DNA from: Leptodontidium sp. MPI-SDFR-AT-0119
Lineage: Eukaryota > Ascomycota > Leotiomycetes > Helotiales > Leptodontidiaceae
Length of the DNA: 64,000 bases
Assembly: GCA_020726505.1 (NCBI GenBank)
Contig: JAHLEZ010000007.1
Location: forward strand, 1,302,001 to 1,366,000
Direction of reading: 5' to 3'
Shown: positions 46,949 to 57,183 of the stretch, piece by piece
How the letters are laid out: each line of letters opens with the position of its first letter
Position numbering within the stretch: position 1 is the first letter of the stretch
Position numbers and translations under genes: made by a program
Notes under the pieces: model-generated
Seen by the model: the letters and a program-made list of their open reading frames with translations, nothing else
Databases searched by the model: none
Told to the model about the DNA's origin: nothing

Positions 46949-47855
46949 ATGGCAAATTTCGACCCAAACCACTGGCAGCAAATCACGTTTGCGGGGCCGA
47001 ACCAACAAGGCCAATCGATGATTGGAACAGTTCTATACTTAGAAGGGAATAACTTTGGATCCGCGTTTTTCCAAACTACGGACCTCAACTCAACGGTACA
47101 AAGATGGTAGATTCTCGCCTTCAACTCCTCTTATTACGTTCTACGAGCCCAAGGAACTGGACCAAACGGATATTTAAGCGCGGCACTCAATTCGGACGAG
47201 TCTACACCAGAAAAGACAGTTCCACGCATGGCCAATTATACATTTTGGGATGACTCAATGTTCTGGAAAATCAGTCCTTGGGGACATGGGACTTTCTACT
47301 TTACGGATGGTGCGAATGGAACGGCGTGGCATTTGAGTGTAAAAAGGAATTCGCTCATGGCGATGACGAGTAATATTACGACTATCCAAGATTCGCAACG
47401 GTTTTCTTTCAAGCAGATGGGAACAATTGATAATATGAAGTATTCTTCTATTATTGTAAGTGTCTGCGCTTCAAATCCAATTTGAAGATGTGTTGATTGG
47501 AATTTAGACTGTTTCAGCAACAGCAACAGTAACAGCAACAGCAACAGCAACAACTACCCCCAGCGGTACCGCCACGAATACGCAAACCCCCGGTCCAACC
47601 CATAGAGGTCTATCTTCTGGTGCAGCAGCTGGTATCGGAGTAGTGGCTATTCTTCTGCTTGCTATTGCGGGTTTTCTTATTGGAAGGAGGAGGAAAGCAC
47701 GTGCAGGTGCAACCAACACACAACCTATGCCTTACGAGCCCGCAGAGCTTCAGTCTAAGTTTGTGCAAGATTATAAACCTGTGCAGGAATTGGCGGGTGC
47801 CGCCAGTGGAGCTGTCAGAGGCGGGGAGAGGAGGGTGGAGCTGCCGGGGTATTGA
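46949..47855 (+). pseudogene. Single-pass membrane protein with Ser/Thr stalk, interrupted by an in-frame TAG
   Basis: Exons 46949-47455 and 47508-47855 form 285 codons in one frame, broken only by TAG at 47108-47110 (codon 54). Before it reads MANFDPNHWQQ...GSAFFQTTDLNSTVQRW, after it ILAFNSSYYVLRAQGTGPNGYL...MFWKISPWGHGTFYF...NGTAWHLSV, both parts matching a Leotiomycete/Sordariomycete family of extracellular domain, Thr-rich stalk, one transmembrane helix (GIGVVAILLLAIAGFLIG) and a short basic tail (RRRKAR). The stalk is encoded by a GCAACA repeat. No intron can remove the stop, since sequence on each side is contiguous with the family. There is no signal peptide at this start. A CAG-to-TAG change would explain the stop. 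It may alternatively be read from a downstream Met. Confidence 0.65.
47514..47553 (+). repeat. CAGCAA/GCAACA trinucleotide-type repeat
   Basis: Short coding repeat that encodes the Thr/Ala-rich stalk of the single-pass membrane protein. Confidence 0.8.
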
Positions 47856-48866
47856 AAGAGACGAAGATCTTGGATCTCCAAGGAACGTTCCTGGTCCAGG
47901 AGTGCACAACGGACTTTCTGGTTTGTCTGGGGGTCACCAAAGATTAGGTTCGCCTGAAGTAGACTCTGTACCGAAGCCAAATTCGACTCATCGCGAGCAC
48001 CGCATGAACATTTGAAGACACCACTTGAAACGGGCAGTTGGGAACGTGTTCTGTAATTGGAGAGACCTCGACATAGAAACCATCAAAATTCGAAAGAAAC
48101 TCAAGACACTGCGCAAAAGGAGCAAGATTGCCCAAGATCAGAGTCGAAAGTCCGTTATCTTGCACCTTTAAAGAGCAGGAAAAGGACCAGCAAGACAGGA
48201 AAATGTCCCTGTTGCAAGTTGAAGATTTCCCGGTCTGTATTAATGCTTTTGGTGGCCGTCCTTTCCATCAGGTTCATTGTCCACCATTCGAGGTGAGCAA
48301 AAGCTTAGATATGATATGGGTATCCTAGTTGTCCTTTCCCCAAATGCCAAGCGTTTTGCCGATTCGGCCTGCGCTTTTCCCCGCAATTCAACAATCCTGA
48401 TCAATGGAATGATGGGATGACGTTTGAAGAGTATTATTAGCAGTTGGGCGCGGCGCATTTTGCCTCCTGGCGAACCTGGGCAACCCCTGAAACAGAGGGG
48501 TTGGCGCGCCTTCATGCATCAGCCAGCCCCCCTCGCTGGCTAAACCCTAACTCAATGAAATCGCCACAACCTCCACTTACCAAATCATAGCATTCATCTT
48601 CCTCTGCCCACGGAGTACGAGGCTCATGATTATTGATCTCGATTAATGTGCCTACTCGTGCACATTTTGTGCACAAAAATTGCTCCAGACTTTCTCAAGA
48701 ATTGATCCCTGAATCTCTAACATGTGTCAGCCCCAAGCGCCAATGTGGCACGACACCTTGAAGCTGGACAGGGCTTAGCACACCCCCGTGATCGCCACTT
48801 CGAGGATTTCAAGTTTCCGTTCATGGGATCTTCACCGTTAGATCACTCCAATTTCATCTCACCCAG
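47856..48866. other. Intergenic region (1 kb)
   Basis: No conserved ORF; the small open frames are short and unlike known proteins. Contains the upstream region of the 828-aa membrane protein. Confidence 0.45.
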
Positions 48867-51353
48867 ATGCCGCCTTTATCTTCGACGACGACACCTGCAA
48901 CAAATGGAGACAAATGCCCGTGGCTTGCCAGAGGAGGTAGTAGTATCCAGTCCTATCAAATCCATGACCAAGTGACTTATGTGGAACAGCATGAGATGGA
49001 AGATGCCCCAATGATGCGTTCCGATCGTGGATTGCACGATGAAAGCATTCAATCTCCGTCTCTCAAGCTTGACCCAGCAACACAAGAAACCGAGCAACAC
49101 ACTCACTATAAGATGCTCCCGAAGAAGTCAAAAAGCAGACGGCATGCTCTCATCAAATGCCTCGTTCTCATCCCGCCATTAGCGGTTTCACTGGCGATTC
49201 TTTCTCTGAATTTCAGCAATGTATTCTGGGGCCAGCCATCATCAAACACCAACAACATCCTGAGTGCTCTGCAATTTACTGCTCAGCTTCATGCAAGTCT
49301 AATAGTCGCCTCGATCTCGGCGATGGTACTGAGCGTGGTTCAATACGGACTGGCTAGTAAGCGGGGGGTCCCCCTTGGATTCATTAGTGCCAGTTTCAAT
49401 GTCGACTCCTTCTTCTATATGTTCCGGAAAGAGTTCACGACCTTAAACCTAAAGTATGTCATCTTGTTCCCGTGTGTACTTGCCTTGGCCCTGCTTTCGG
49501 GTCCATCCTCGGCCATCGCCATGATACCACGTCTCCAATTCTGGTCGGTGAATAAAGTATGGGCCGATAAAGGGAATCTTGACTTCAAGGTCTACATTCA
49601 GACCTCTCAAGACGGCCTATATCCTGAGACTCTGACAGCCCAGAACTCTCCTCCTCAATGCGGCGGGGCAAACGCTTCCATTCTACAGGAATGTCCATCG
49701 TTCGGAATTCGACAATGGGTTATGGACGATGATATTTCCTCTGGTTCCCTTACTCTTAGCATCAACAAGACTGTCAACGGAGATTGGGTCAGGTACTTGG
49801 TTGGGCAATCGACCGGTGTTTTTGCTGGCACAAGCAGCTCATACTCAAGTTCTTCACTTTCGACTTTTCTCGGAAACACATTAATAGCCTACGATAATTA
49901 TCTGCGTGGTTTTCAATCCAGGTACATCGGAAACAACGATGGCCCAGGTACCATGCAAAGGAAAGCTGCGGATGATTACTCGAATCTCCGAGTACGATAT
50001 GATCTTTCATTCCGAACTGCGGGCAAAGAAATCCCGACGAGAAAACCTGTCGTCGAAGCTCAATGCAGCGGCGCACCTGCCAATTCTAGCACGTTTGTGC
50101 TGCCACACGATGTGATGCTCCTAGCTCCTTCGACAAATGACCAGACGGCCCCCACAAAATGGAGCGTTTCAGCTTCAAAGTACTCAGACCTCTTGGCAGA
50201 TCTTAATTCTACCATTGTCAACTCGAGCTGGATTGATCCCGAACAATTCGGTAGCTTTAAACCTTCCCTAGGAGCCATTTTTGCTACACCTGAGATAATT
50301 CATGGCCAAGGTTCTATCAATGATGACCGCTCGCCATTCTCATTCTTCGTCTGCACCTTCGACGCACGTTGGATGACAACCAAGACATACCTAGATATGG
50401 CTACGAATTCCAAGTATGTCTATGATTCGTTTCCTGATCCAGCAGATGCCATCTACGGTGAAGAAACTTCCTATCATCCAATCAAAGATATATCAGCTAC
50501 GCATGCATTCATTGACGAATCGTGGGCCAACCTCCTCGACGTTCCCTGGATCGATTCCCTTAGCAACCCAACGGCGACAAATCGTTCAACTATCGATATG
50601 ATTGGACAGAAATGCCTCGACAAACATTCCTTTTTGAATGCGACTTTCGGAACAACTTATAAACCCTTGGACGATGGTTCACTTTACCGTGTCACTCCGG
50701 ATATCATGACGATGTATGAATGTTTGCAGACTTCCCTCTCGGTTTACCTTACGGATTCCCTGGCTCGAACCCAAGATTCAATCCCAGCCTACGTTGTCAT
50801 CGAAGGCCAAGTGCATCCCACAGACAGTGGTTATCCCAGCAAGGTATTCTTGAGCCAGAGTCTCTACGGCGATCCACAAGAACTACTGGTTGAAAGACGA
50901 GCATTCACTACGAATTTGACGAAAGCCGACTTCGAAGACACAAGTAGGTTTACTGAGATCCACATGAAAGTCAGTCGTTATGGCTACGGATATGGATTCC
51001 AGGACTCGATATTGATCTACGTTAGCGCCGTAGTTCTCCTGCTTCATGCGACAATATGTTTTGCATACCTTGCATGGGTACTGAGCGTTGGGGTGTACCC
51101 TGGTGAGCAGGTAGTCACAGTTGGGGAATTGCTTGTGATGGGAATACAGTCTGGGAAGTTGAGTGGAGCCGGAGATAATGTGACGCTCAAGGATGCGAAC
51201 AAGAATCCGAAGACAACGTGGACGGGAAGGTTTGGCTTAAGGTATGCGGGGTCGAGAGGAGATGGCTTGAGCATCGATGAAGATAAAGGGGCTAGATCTG
51301 TCATCTTGAAGAAGCTTGATGATTGGGATGAGAAGGAGGATATTTTGAGATGA
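48867..51353 (+). CDS. Large fungal membrane protein of unknown function (828 aa)
   Basis: Intronless ORF. The first 85 residues are polar. Three hydrophobic helices follow: CLVLIPPLAVSLAILSL (about 96-112), HASLIVASISAMVLSVVQYG (about 140-160) and YVILFPCVLALALLSGPSSA (about 200-218). Then comes a very large extracytoplasmic domain (about 220-705), rich in Asn-x-Ser/Thr sequons and Cys (CGGANASILQECPSF; FVCTFDARWMTTKTY; KCLDKHSFLNATFG), and a last helix ILIYVSAVVLLLHATICFAYL (about 715-735) before a soluble tail. The stretch FFYMFRKEFTT and the DARWM and VYPGE blocks recur in a family common in Leotiomycetes; I know no function. Topology suggests a plasma-membrane or secretory-pathway protein. 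It is intact although its flanks are decayed sequence. Confidence 0.75.
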   Translation: MPPLSSTTTPATNGDKCPWLARGGSSIQSYQIHDQVTYVEQHEMEDAPMMRSDRGLHDESIQSPSLKLDPATQETEQHTHYKMLPKKSKSRRHALIKCLVLIPPLAVSLAILSLNFSNVFWGQPSSNTNNILSALQFTAQLHASLIVASISAMVLSVVQYGLASKRGVPLGFISASFNVDSFFYMFRKEFTTLNLKYVILFPCVLALALLSGPSSAIAMIPRLQFWSVNKVWADKGNLDFKVYIQTSQDGLYPETLTAQNSPPQCGGANASILQECPSFGIRQWVMDDDISSGSLTLSINKTVNGDWVRYLVGQSTGVFAGTSSSYSSSSLSTFLGNTLIAYDNYLRGFQSRYIGNNDGPGTMQRKAADDYSNLRVRYDLSFRTAGKEIPTRKPVVEAQCSGAPANSSTFVLPHDVMLLAPSTNDQTAPTKWSVSASKYSDLLADLNSTIVNSSWIDPEQFGSFKPSLGAIFATPEIIHGQGSINDDRSPFSFFVCTFDARWMTTKTYLDMATNSKYVYDSFPDPADAIYGEETSYHPIKDISATHAFIDESWANLLDVPWIDSLSNPTATNRSTIDMIGQKCLDKHSFLNATFGTTYKPLDDGSLYRVTPDIMTMYECLQTSLSVYLTDSLARTQDSIPAYVVIEGQVHPTDSGYPSKVFLSQSLYGDPQELLVERRAFTTNLTKADFEDTSRFTEIHMKVSRYGYGYGFQDSILIYVSAVVLLLHATICFAYLAWVLSVGVYPGEQVVTVGELLVMGIQSGKLSGAGDNVTLKDANKNPKTTWTGRFGLRYAGSRGDGLSIDEDKGARSVILKKLDDWDEKEDILR

Positions 51354-51486
51354 TACCCCCTGGTGTGAGTTATTACAGCTACGTAATAATTGAAAGTCAA
51401 TGTTCTACCAAGAAGGGATACGTCCATATGTGATGAATTTCCAAATACTTCAACTCCCCAGTTGCCGCCATACATCATCTAAACGG

Positions 51487-52246
51487 TGATATCTTAATCG
51501 ACCAGACGTCCTATGCCCGAGAAATTGTCAACGAATTCTTGTATGACAACACGAAGTTGTACACAACTCCTATGGATCCAAAGGCCGCCAGCGACCTTGT
51601 TGCTAATCCCAGAAAGCTATGTGCCCGTGTAGAGAGGGCGAAGTACCTCAGACTCCTTGGCAAGCTCATGTGGATGTGCAATAACCCGGCCAGATATTGC
51701 GTTTGCGGTTAATAAGCTGGCATCCTTCTCTTCCGAAATTGCGTGCTCTATCTACCACTGGAAGGCATTGTTGAGGGTTCTTAGTTACATTTCTGGGACC
51801 CTGGAATACGGTATCATTTTATCGACACGGAGACAAATTGACACCGCCCGAGGTTGCCCCGAACGGAATATTACACTGTGGACCACTGTCTTGAGATTCA
51901 CTCTGGGACAGCATCGGTGAAGGACGCAAGGACGCTCAGACTTTCTCAGACGCAGACTATGCAACTGATCCACGGGATAGAAAGTCTTTAACTGGCAGGA
52001 TATCACTTGTATCAGGGGGAGCCGTAACATGGGCAAGCACATAGCAGAAGTCAGTTGCAAAGCCAACTACTCAAGCTGAGTATGTTGGCCTAAGCGATGC
52101 CGCTAGGGAGGCTCTGCGGCTCCGAGACATGCTTGCGTTTTTAAGGTGCTCTGTGAGTAAAGAGGAGAAGATCATCCCAATGATCTTCGGAGACAACGAA
52201 GCTTCAATTCAGCTGGCTAGGGGGCTCTCAAACACAGGGAAATAAA
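51487..52246 (+). mobile_element. Ty1/copia retrotransposon remnant (C-terminal RT/RNase H)
   Basis: Readable pieces in order are DILIDQTSYAREIVNEF, AKYLRLLGKLMW, then after a frameshift near 51660-51680 ITRPDIAFAVNKLASFSS and HWKALLRVLSYISGTLEYG, and after another break DADYATDPRDRKSLTGRIS, SGGAVTWAS, a TAG stop near 52044, QKSVAKPTTQAEYVGLSDAAREALRLRDML and DNEASIQLARGLSNTGK. This is the copia RNase H order (YLRLLGSLMW / RPDI / DADYA...R..TG / EAEY / DN..A). No gag, protease, integrase or LTR is seen here. It is a defective fragment of a retroelement, not a complete or active copy. Confidence 0.88.
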
Positions 52247-52674
52247 TCCCATTTCAAACTAACAAGCCTAGAATGGCAAATAGAGAGGTCGATCTTTCTG
52301 TGCAGTGACAAATCTCCATACTGAATGCCAATTCTTCAATTTTCTGAAGTTCATTTTTTAAGTCCTGCACATACCAAGTATTGGTGTTCTTCTATTGTCA
52401 TTTCAAATATCAAAATAAGCATTCTGCTGCATTCAATTATCTCATCCTCTGCTTGGAGAGGTCTCCGGAAAACAAGCTGACGGAGTAGCTCAGTTTCTTG
52501 GAATAAAATATACTTCTTTAACAGACCGCCTAGCTCCTTCACGTTTGCAAGGATATCCAGCAAATGAAAAGATCTTGCAACAAACCATGGGTATGTACTC
52601 TAACACTTGGGATTTGTTTATACCAAGCTTTGAAGTCTCCGAAGAATTGAAACTGACCAACCTTCAGCCCATCA
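52247..52674. other. Junk between copia remnant and esterase relic
   Basis: AT-rich, with a 70-codon minus-strand open frame (52351-52563) of coiled-coil-like composition that I cannot assign. Confidence 0.4.
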
Positions 52675-53865
52675 CCAATCCTGACCCCCTTTGCCTTCTA
52701 CCGAGAACTCGGTTTCATCCAGCAAAGCATTCCCCGCCCATCCCCACCGCCAATCTCAGAACTAGAAGGCTGGAACCTCAATATCACCGTCCCAACATTT
52801 TCCGGACAGCTACCAGAAACAGGAAAACTCTTGCCGGTTTTTGTTGTTACTCATGTCGGCGCGTTTGCATTCGGCTCGAGTTCGTACCCGCATTATGACC
52901 AGGCTGAATTGGTTCGGCTTTCGGCTGAGGTGGAAAGTCTGGTTCGGGTGAGTGTAGATGGAGGGTTGTAGAAACAAGGTTGGGAGCATGAGACGGGGTT
53001 TGTTCAAGATCGATTGGATAACAAGGACTCACCAGCTCCAGAACTCTGCCCAACAACAGCAACAGCATTAGGATCCCCTCCAAACCCAGAGATATATTTG
53101 TTGATCCAACGTAAAGCAACCTGCTGATCTCTAACCCCATTATTGACCAGATACCCTGCCTCAATCAGCTCCGTCGAAGGCAGAAACCCTGGGACTCCAA
53201 GTCGGTAACTTTGTTTTCTATCAGCCCCTTTCACACCAAACATCAAGAATCACATGCTTGATACTAACACCAATAACCGCTTTTCGACCAGTACATTCTT
53301 CTCGGTAGGACCATTTTCATAATGAGACCGACCAGTCTTGAAACTGCCAATTCAATCAATGAAAAAGTGTGTCAGGGGCTTGGACTTGAAAAACTCTCCG
53401 TGGAGGAGCGTATCAAAGCTCTGACCAATATTCCAATCGAGGATGTGTAGGTTACCTGAATCTATTGGTTGGCTCTGGGCCAGTAGTGGACGGCGATGTT
53501 ATTCCTTCAGAGCCTTGCTTCGCTACATTCTCGAGCGATAGCAAGACTGTTTTTCCTGGGACGAAATGGTGCCGAAGGTTGATGTCTGTTGACTCTCAGT
53601 TCGATGTAAGTGGCCAGAGACACAATTTCCATCGCAACGTTTGTGCTCGCAATGAAACTAAGGATCAATTGCTGCCCAAATAAATCTCAACCACCGCATA
53701 GATGGTTTGTCCGCCGCCTTCCAGAACTCCATCAAATCGTCGTTGGACGAAGTCAGTCCAACAGCCAGCAACAATCTTTGGGACGCCTACAACATCCAAC
53801 CAGATACTCCAGACTCAGAAGCACTTCTCAGCATAACTAAACTCATCACGGATCTTCTCTACTAA
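52675..53865 (+). pseudogene. Type-B carboxylesterase relic with an inverted internal segment
   Basis: Three pieces of one carboxylesterase are visible. Plus strand 52681-52938: YRELGFIQQSIPRP, GWNLNITVP, LLPVFVVTHVGAFAFGSSSY, YDQAELVRLSAE. Minus strand about 53288-52941: VIGVSI, YRLGVPGFLPSTELIEAGYL, DQQVALRWINKYI, FGGDPNAVAVVGQSSGAG (the nucleophile elbow) and VSTTLHLHSPEP. Plus strand from about 53283: FDQYILLGRTIFIMRPTSLE, GLGLEKLSVEERI, VGSGPVVDGDVIPSEP, FPGTKWCRRLMSVDSQFD, GLSAAFQNSIKSS, LWDAYNIQPDTPDSEALLS. Order is that of an intact enzyme if the middle is flipped. CTGGT (52939-52943) and ACCAG (53287-53291) sit at the two junctions. Stops and lost frames also occur, the N-terminus is missing and the C-terminus stops at 53865. 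Confidence 0.8.
52941..53288 (-). other. Inverted segment inside the carboxylesterase relic
   Basis: About 350 bp whose coding sense is opposite to both flanks. It includes the family's active-site serine region and one GT...-containing intron remnant after GQSSGAG. Breakpoints are placed by where family sequence switches strand; error is about 10 bp. Confidence 0.75.
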
Positions 53866-54379
53866 ATTGGATCAAATATTTGGTTGCACAAGACCCTGGT
53901 TACGACATCAACCACATGACATTCTCTCAGTTCGACCAGATCTTCAACAAGTCGTCACTACCTTTGCCGATGTCCTTGGAGTCGAGAACCCAGATCTCTC
54001 CGCGTTCAAAGCTCACGGTGGAAAGATCCTTACATGGCATGGTCTCGCAGACTCACTCATCACCCCTGAACTTACAATTCAGTACCGTGCAGCACTAGAA
54101 AGAACATGGGCGGGGCAAAAGCGGTTGATGAATTCAACCGGTTGTTTCCTAGCTCCTGGAGTTGATCATTGTTGGGGTGGATATGGCCCCTCGCCCGTCG
54201 ACGATTTTGGTGTTCTGGTAAAATGGGTAGAGGAGGGAGTTGCGCCTGACGTGCTGCCTGCATCGAGGATAAATGATGATGGGGTCAATGTGACGCGGAA
54301 TCTTTGTCAGTGGCCGAGGCTATTGACGTACAATGGAGAAGGGGACATGAACGATGCAAGTAGTTTCTCCTGTACATAA
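53866..54379 (+). pseudogene. Tannase/feruloyl esterase, C-terminal fragment
   Basis: Starts abruptly at the end of the carboxylesterase relic with NWIKYLVAQDPGYDINHMTF and FDQIFN, shifts frame near 53950, then VVTTFADVLGVENPDLSAF, HGGKILTWHGLADSLITPE (with the catalytic Asp of the tannase family), FLAPGVDHCWGGYGP (catalytic His) and DVLPASR, CQWPRLLTYNGEGDMNDASSF to the stop. This is the tail of a PF07519 enzyme, which cleaves feruloyl or galloyl esters in plant material. About two thirds of the protein, including the nucleophile serine, is absent. Confidence 0.8.
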
Positions 54380-56145
54380 AAACCTAGCCTCCAGTTCAAG
54401 ATGCAGCGTTGCGAGACTTCCGATATCAGTGCTTGGCATTTCTTTGAATCACTCTACCAATGAGGTCACTTACCTGGGCTATCAAATCCACTCATATCTT
54501 AAAAAAAAAAATATTAAAAAAAACGAACTGTGAACGGTGCAAACGTGACCTGGTAGAAGCAGGTGTCGGCGGCAGAGCGAATCCATCAGCATCCCGTCTG
54601 TACTCTATATTCGGCGCCGATTTCACGGCTGAAGCGTCTTTGTTGGGATCATTACGAAAATGCTGACATTTTGAACGTTTTGTGTTACACAATAGGAGAC
54701 CCCCTCTTCGCCCTAGATGGAACTATGTCGAACAACAATTCACAACCATAAGGAAATATCACAACGCACGTCCTTGCAACCCCTCTGTGACCAGTACAGA
54801 TTCATTCCCAAGGAATAAATCACAATAAAGGTCCTTGCTAGCCATCTGTGTTTGTAAAACCTAATCCTGCAGGCCCTAGCATTTCATATGATAGGCTGTT
54901 CCGCACTTCGTCGGGGCGTTAGCAAATTAGACTTATCGAGGAGGGCTAACAGTTAAAGACTTACTCTTTTGAAGACTAGGAAGCTCTGCAATTGTGACAG
55001 ACTTTGTGGGTGCAATTACCACCATCACAGTGCGGAAATTAGTTACGTTCTTCCCGATATTGGTAGCAAGTCCATCGTCCGCCAAAGTCGGAGAGGATAC
55101 ATCTACTACGCCCACAACAACCGCCGTTACTATGCATAGTTGTCGTTCGAACATGGTTACACATGACTCGATGTCCAGCTGCATTCCGACCAGCATACTG
55201 ACAGTAGGTTATGCCACCGCTGTAAATTTGATGTCTGCATCGGTACTGTGTTTTGCTCCGATGACATATAGTGGCAGCCCATAATCAATTTGTCGAGGGT
55301 GTATATAGAGAGGGTGTGTCTGAGAAAGCGAGAGACAGGGAGATCGCGTTCAGGAGAAGTTATATATCTGAGTCTAGGCGCGAAAGTTTGTGGAAATGCC
55401 TTAGGAGAGAGAATTGATAGAAGAAGCGATGATAGAGACTGTAATTGTGATGGATACAGGCATATCAATGATGGGAAAGCCATATCTTCTTATATGCTAA
55501 AGCATCTCTAGATAGCTCAGTTGCTGTCACAAAATGGCCCGAGACCTTGAAGGATCTTCGTCTGAAGAAGCCTCAATATTGGTCTAGCGATACGAAGGCT
55601 TTGATGTTATCTAGCAGTTTAGTGTCCCTCAAAGAACGAAACACCAACATTAGGGGTAGTAAGGAGGTTGTTTGATATCAATAGACGTATCCGCGCGGCT
55701 AGAAAGTACCAACATGTTGCATGATACAGCTAAGAACGAGTCAGCCAATGCCCAATAATCTCCCACCCGAATAGAACTATGAAACATTATAAGTCTCAGG
55801 AGTATGCAAATATAGATCAGTAACATTTAGCCCTGAGTAGATGGTAGATGTTGGATGTTGGATGTTGGATGCTTGCTTACCAAAATAACTTTAAGACAAA
55901 ACAAGTAGGTTGGATGCTCGGTTCCTCCCACGCGGCAAGCGCTTACTTATTGTCGTCACATTTCAATTTGCACCGGAGCTCTTTCTTCTTTCCGGAAGGA
56001 CTCCAACTTCCATTCGCACTTGGGATCATTTGGTATCACAATCACTCCCTCGACGTCCTTCTATACAGGTCTCCACTTTCCCCACATTCCGTAACATTTT
56101 TGGGGCTAATCCAGTTGCTAGATACTTTATTTTCAACTGACTGCT
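54380..56145. other. Intergenic region (1.8 kb)
   Basis: Contains an A-rich stretch near 54500-54525, an imperfect 45-bp direct duplication (54751-54856) and short GATGTTG repeats near 55847-55868. No conserved ORF; short open frames at 54933-55284 on both strands lack motifs. Confidence 0.45.
54751..54856 (+). repeat. Imperfect direct duplication, about 45 bp units
   Basis: Two units about 60 bp apart share aggaa-ATCACAA-GTCCTTGC-CTCTGTG-type order with several differences, suggesting an old local duplication. Confidence 0.45.
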
Positions 56146-57183
56146 ATGGAGGACGACATACCCCGATATGCCGTCGTGGACTTTGCGTTTGGTGACACTT
56201 CAGACGCTCAGCTGACGGTCATCTGCCGAACCAAGCGCTTCTACATTACTCTGTCGGCACTGAATTTACACGACCCCGAAGACACAGAAGACTCGAAGTA
56301 TGAACAAGAATACCAACAACTCCTCCATGCAATCCAATTCGAGGATCAGACCAAGTTCAATCCCGATGAACCAGATCCTGTTGAGTCGATGATTCACTGG
56401 GTTGTGACTCCATTCTTTCCCGTCTTCCGGGCACTAGCACCACAGCTCTCGTCAACTCCGCAGATGCAGACCTTGCACGAATTCTTCAACCCTCCCACAT
56501 TCTTCTTCACGCTCAAAGTAGTTAAAGGGACACTGAGCCCGGTCTCCACACCGGAGAATTCTCAACCCCTCGAGTTCCTGCCGCCGAGCATGGAACCGCC
56601 GCTTGTTCTGCTCGATGCAGGTGTGCCGATCTTCAATCCTTCGAGCCTTAATGTAGATTGGGACCCGGAATCTGAGGGGGCGCAGTTTCCCACTAAGGTG
56701 TTTGGAGATAAACTTATGCCATATTTCTTCAAAGCTACGGTTCATGGGAATTCTGCAGCTATTGAGCGTGAGATTGAGATCTTGCTACGTTTAGAACGAG
56801 TAGGATTGACGACGAAAATTCGCGTGCCAAGGCTCTGTGGATTTGTGCAGGTTGATGGACGGAATACTATCATGGGGTTGTTGTTGTCATATGTTGAGCG
56901 ACAACATACTTTAGAGGGAATCCTTCTCGATAAGCCCGAGGTTGCTCTGCGGAAGAAATGGTTCCGTGATATTGAACATATGCTCAAGTTACTATATGAA
57001 GCAGATATTGTCTGGGGAGACGCGAAGGCAGATAATATTCTCATCGATGTAGAGAATGAAGCGTGGATAATTGATTTTGGAGGAAGTTATACTTTTGGAT
57101 GGGTTGATGAAGATAATATGAATACTGTTGAAGGAGATTTGCAGGGTTTGCAGAGGATCAAAGAGCATCTCCAGATAGAATAG
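56146..57183 (+). CDS. Atypical protein-kinase-like protein (345 aa)
   Basis: Intronless. The N-terminal 185 residues are acidic and specific to this family. The kinase-like half has YFFKATVHG with Lys196 in the beta-3 position, IEREIEIL with a candidate helix-C Glu, PRLCGFV, a hinge-like MGLLLSYVER, then the catalytic loop as WGDAKADNILID (Asp292, Asn297) and IIDFGGSYTFGWVDE, where DFG (310-312) is followed by a second Gly. The usual HRD/HGD starts with Trp here, and the C-lobe ends soon after the DFG, without APE or later helices. Such short kinase-fold proteins are numerous in filamentous fungi, where they resemble aminoglycoside-kinase or Rio-like folds; activity cannot be judged. The ORF is intact despite its location beside pseudogenes. 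Confidence 0.7.
   Translation: MEDDIPRYAVVDFAFGDTSDAQLTVICRTKRFYITLSALNLHDPEDTEDSKYEQEYQQLLHAIQFEDQTKFNPDEPDPVESMIHWVVTPFFPVFRALAPQLSSTPQMQTLHEFFNPPTFFFTLKVVKGTLSPVSTPENSQPLEFLPPSMEPPLVLLDAGVPIFNPSSLNVDWDPESEGAQFPTKVFGDKLMPYFFKATVHGNSAAIEREIEILLRLERVGLTTKIRVPRLCGFVQVDGRNTIMGLLLSYVERQHTLEGILLDKPEVALRKKWFRDIEHMLKLLYEADIVWGDAKADNILIDVENEAWIIDFGGSYTFGWVDEDNMNTVEGDLQGLQRIKEHLQIE

Noticed and set aside
47090..47130. Explaining the TAG at 47108 as part of a short intron
   Set aside because: Family residues flank the stop on both sides with no extra sequence, so nothing can be spliced out.
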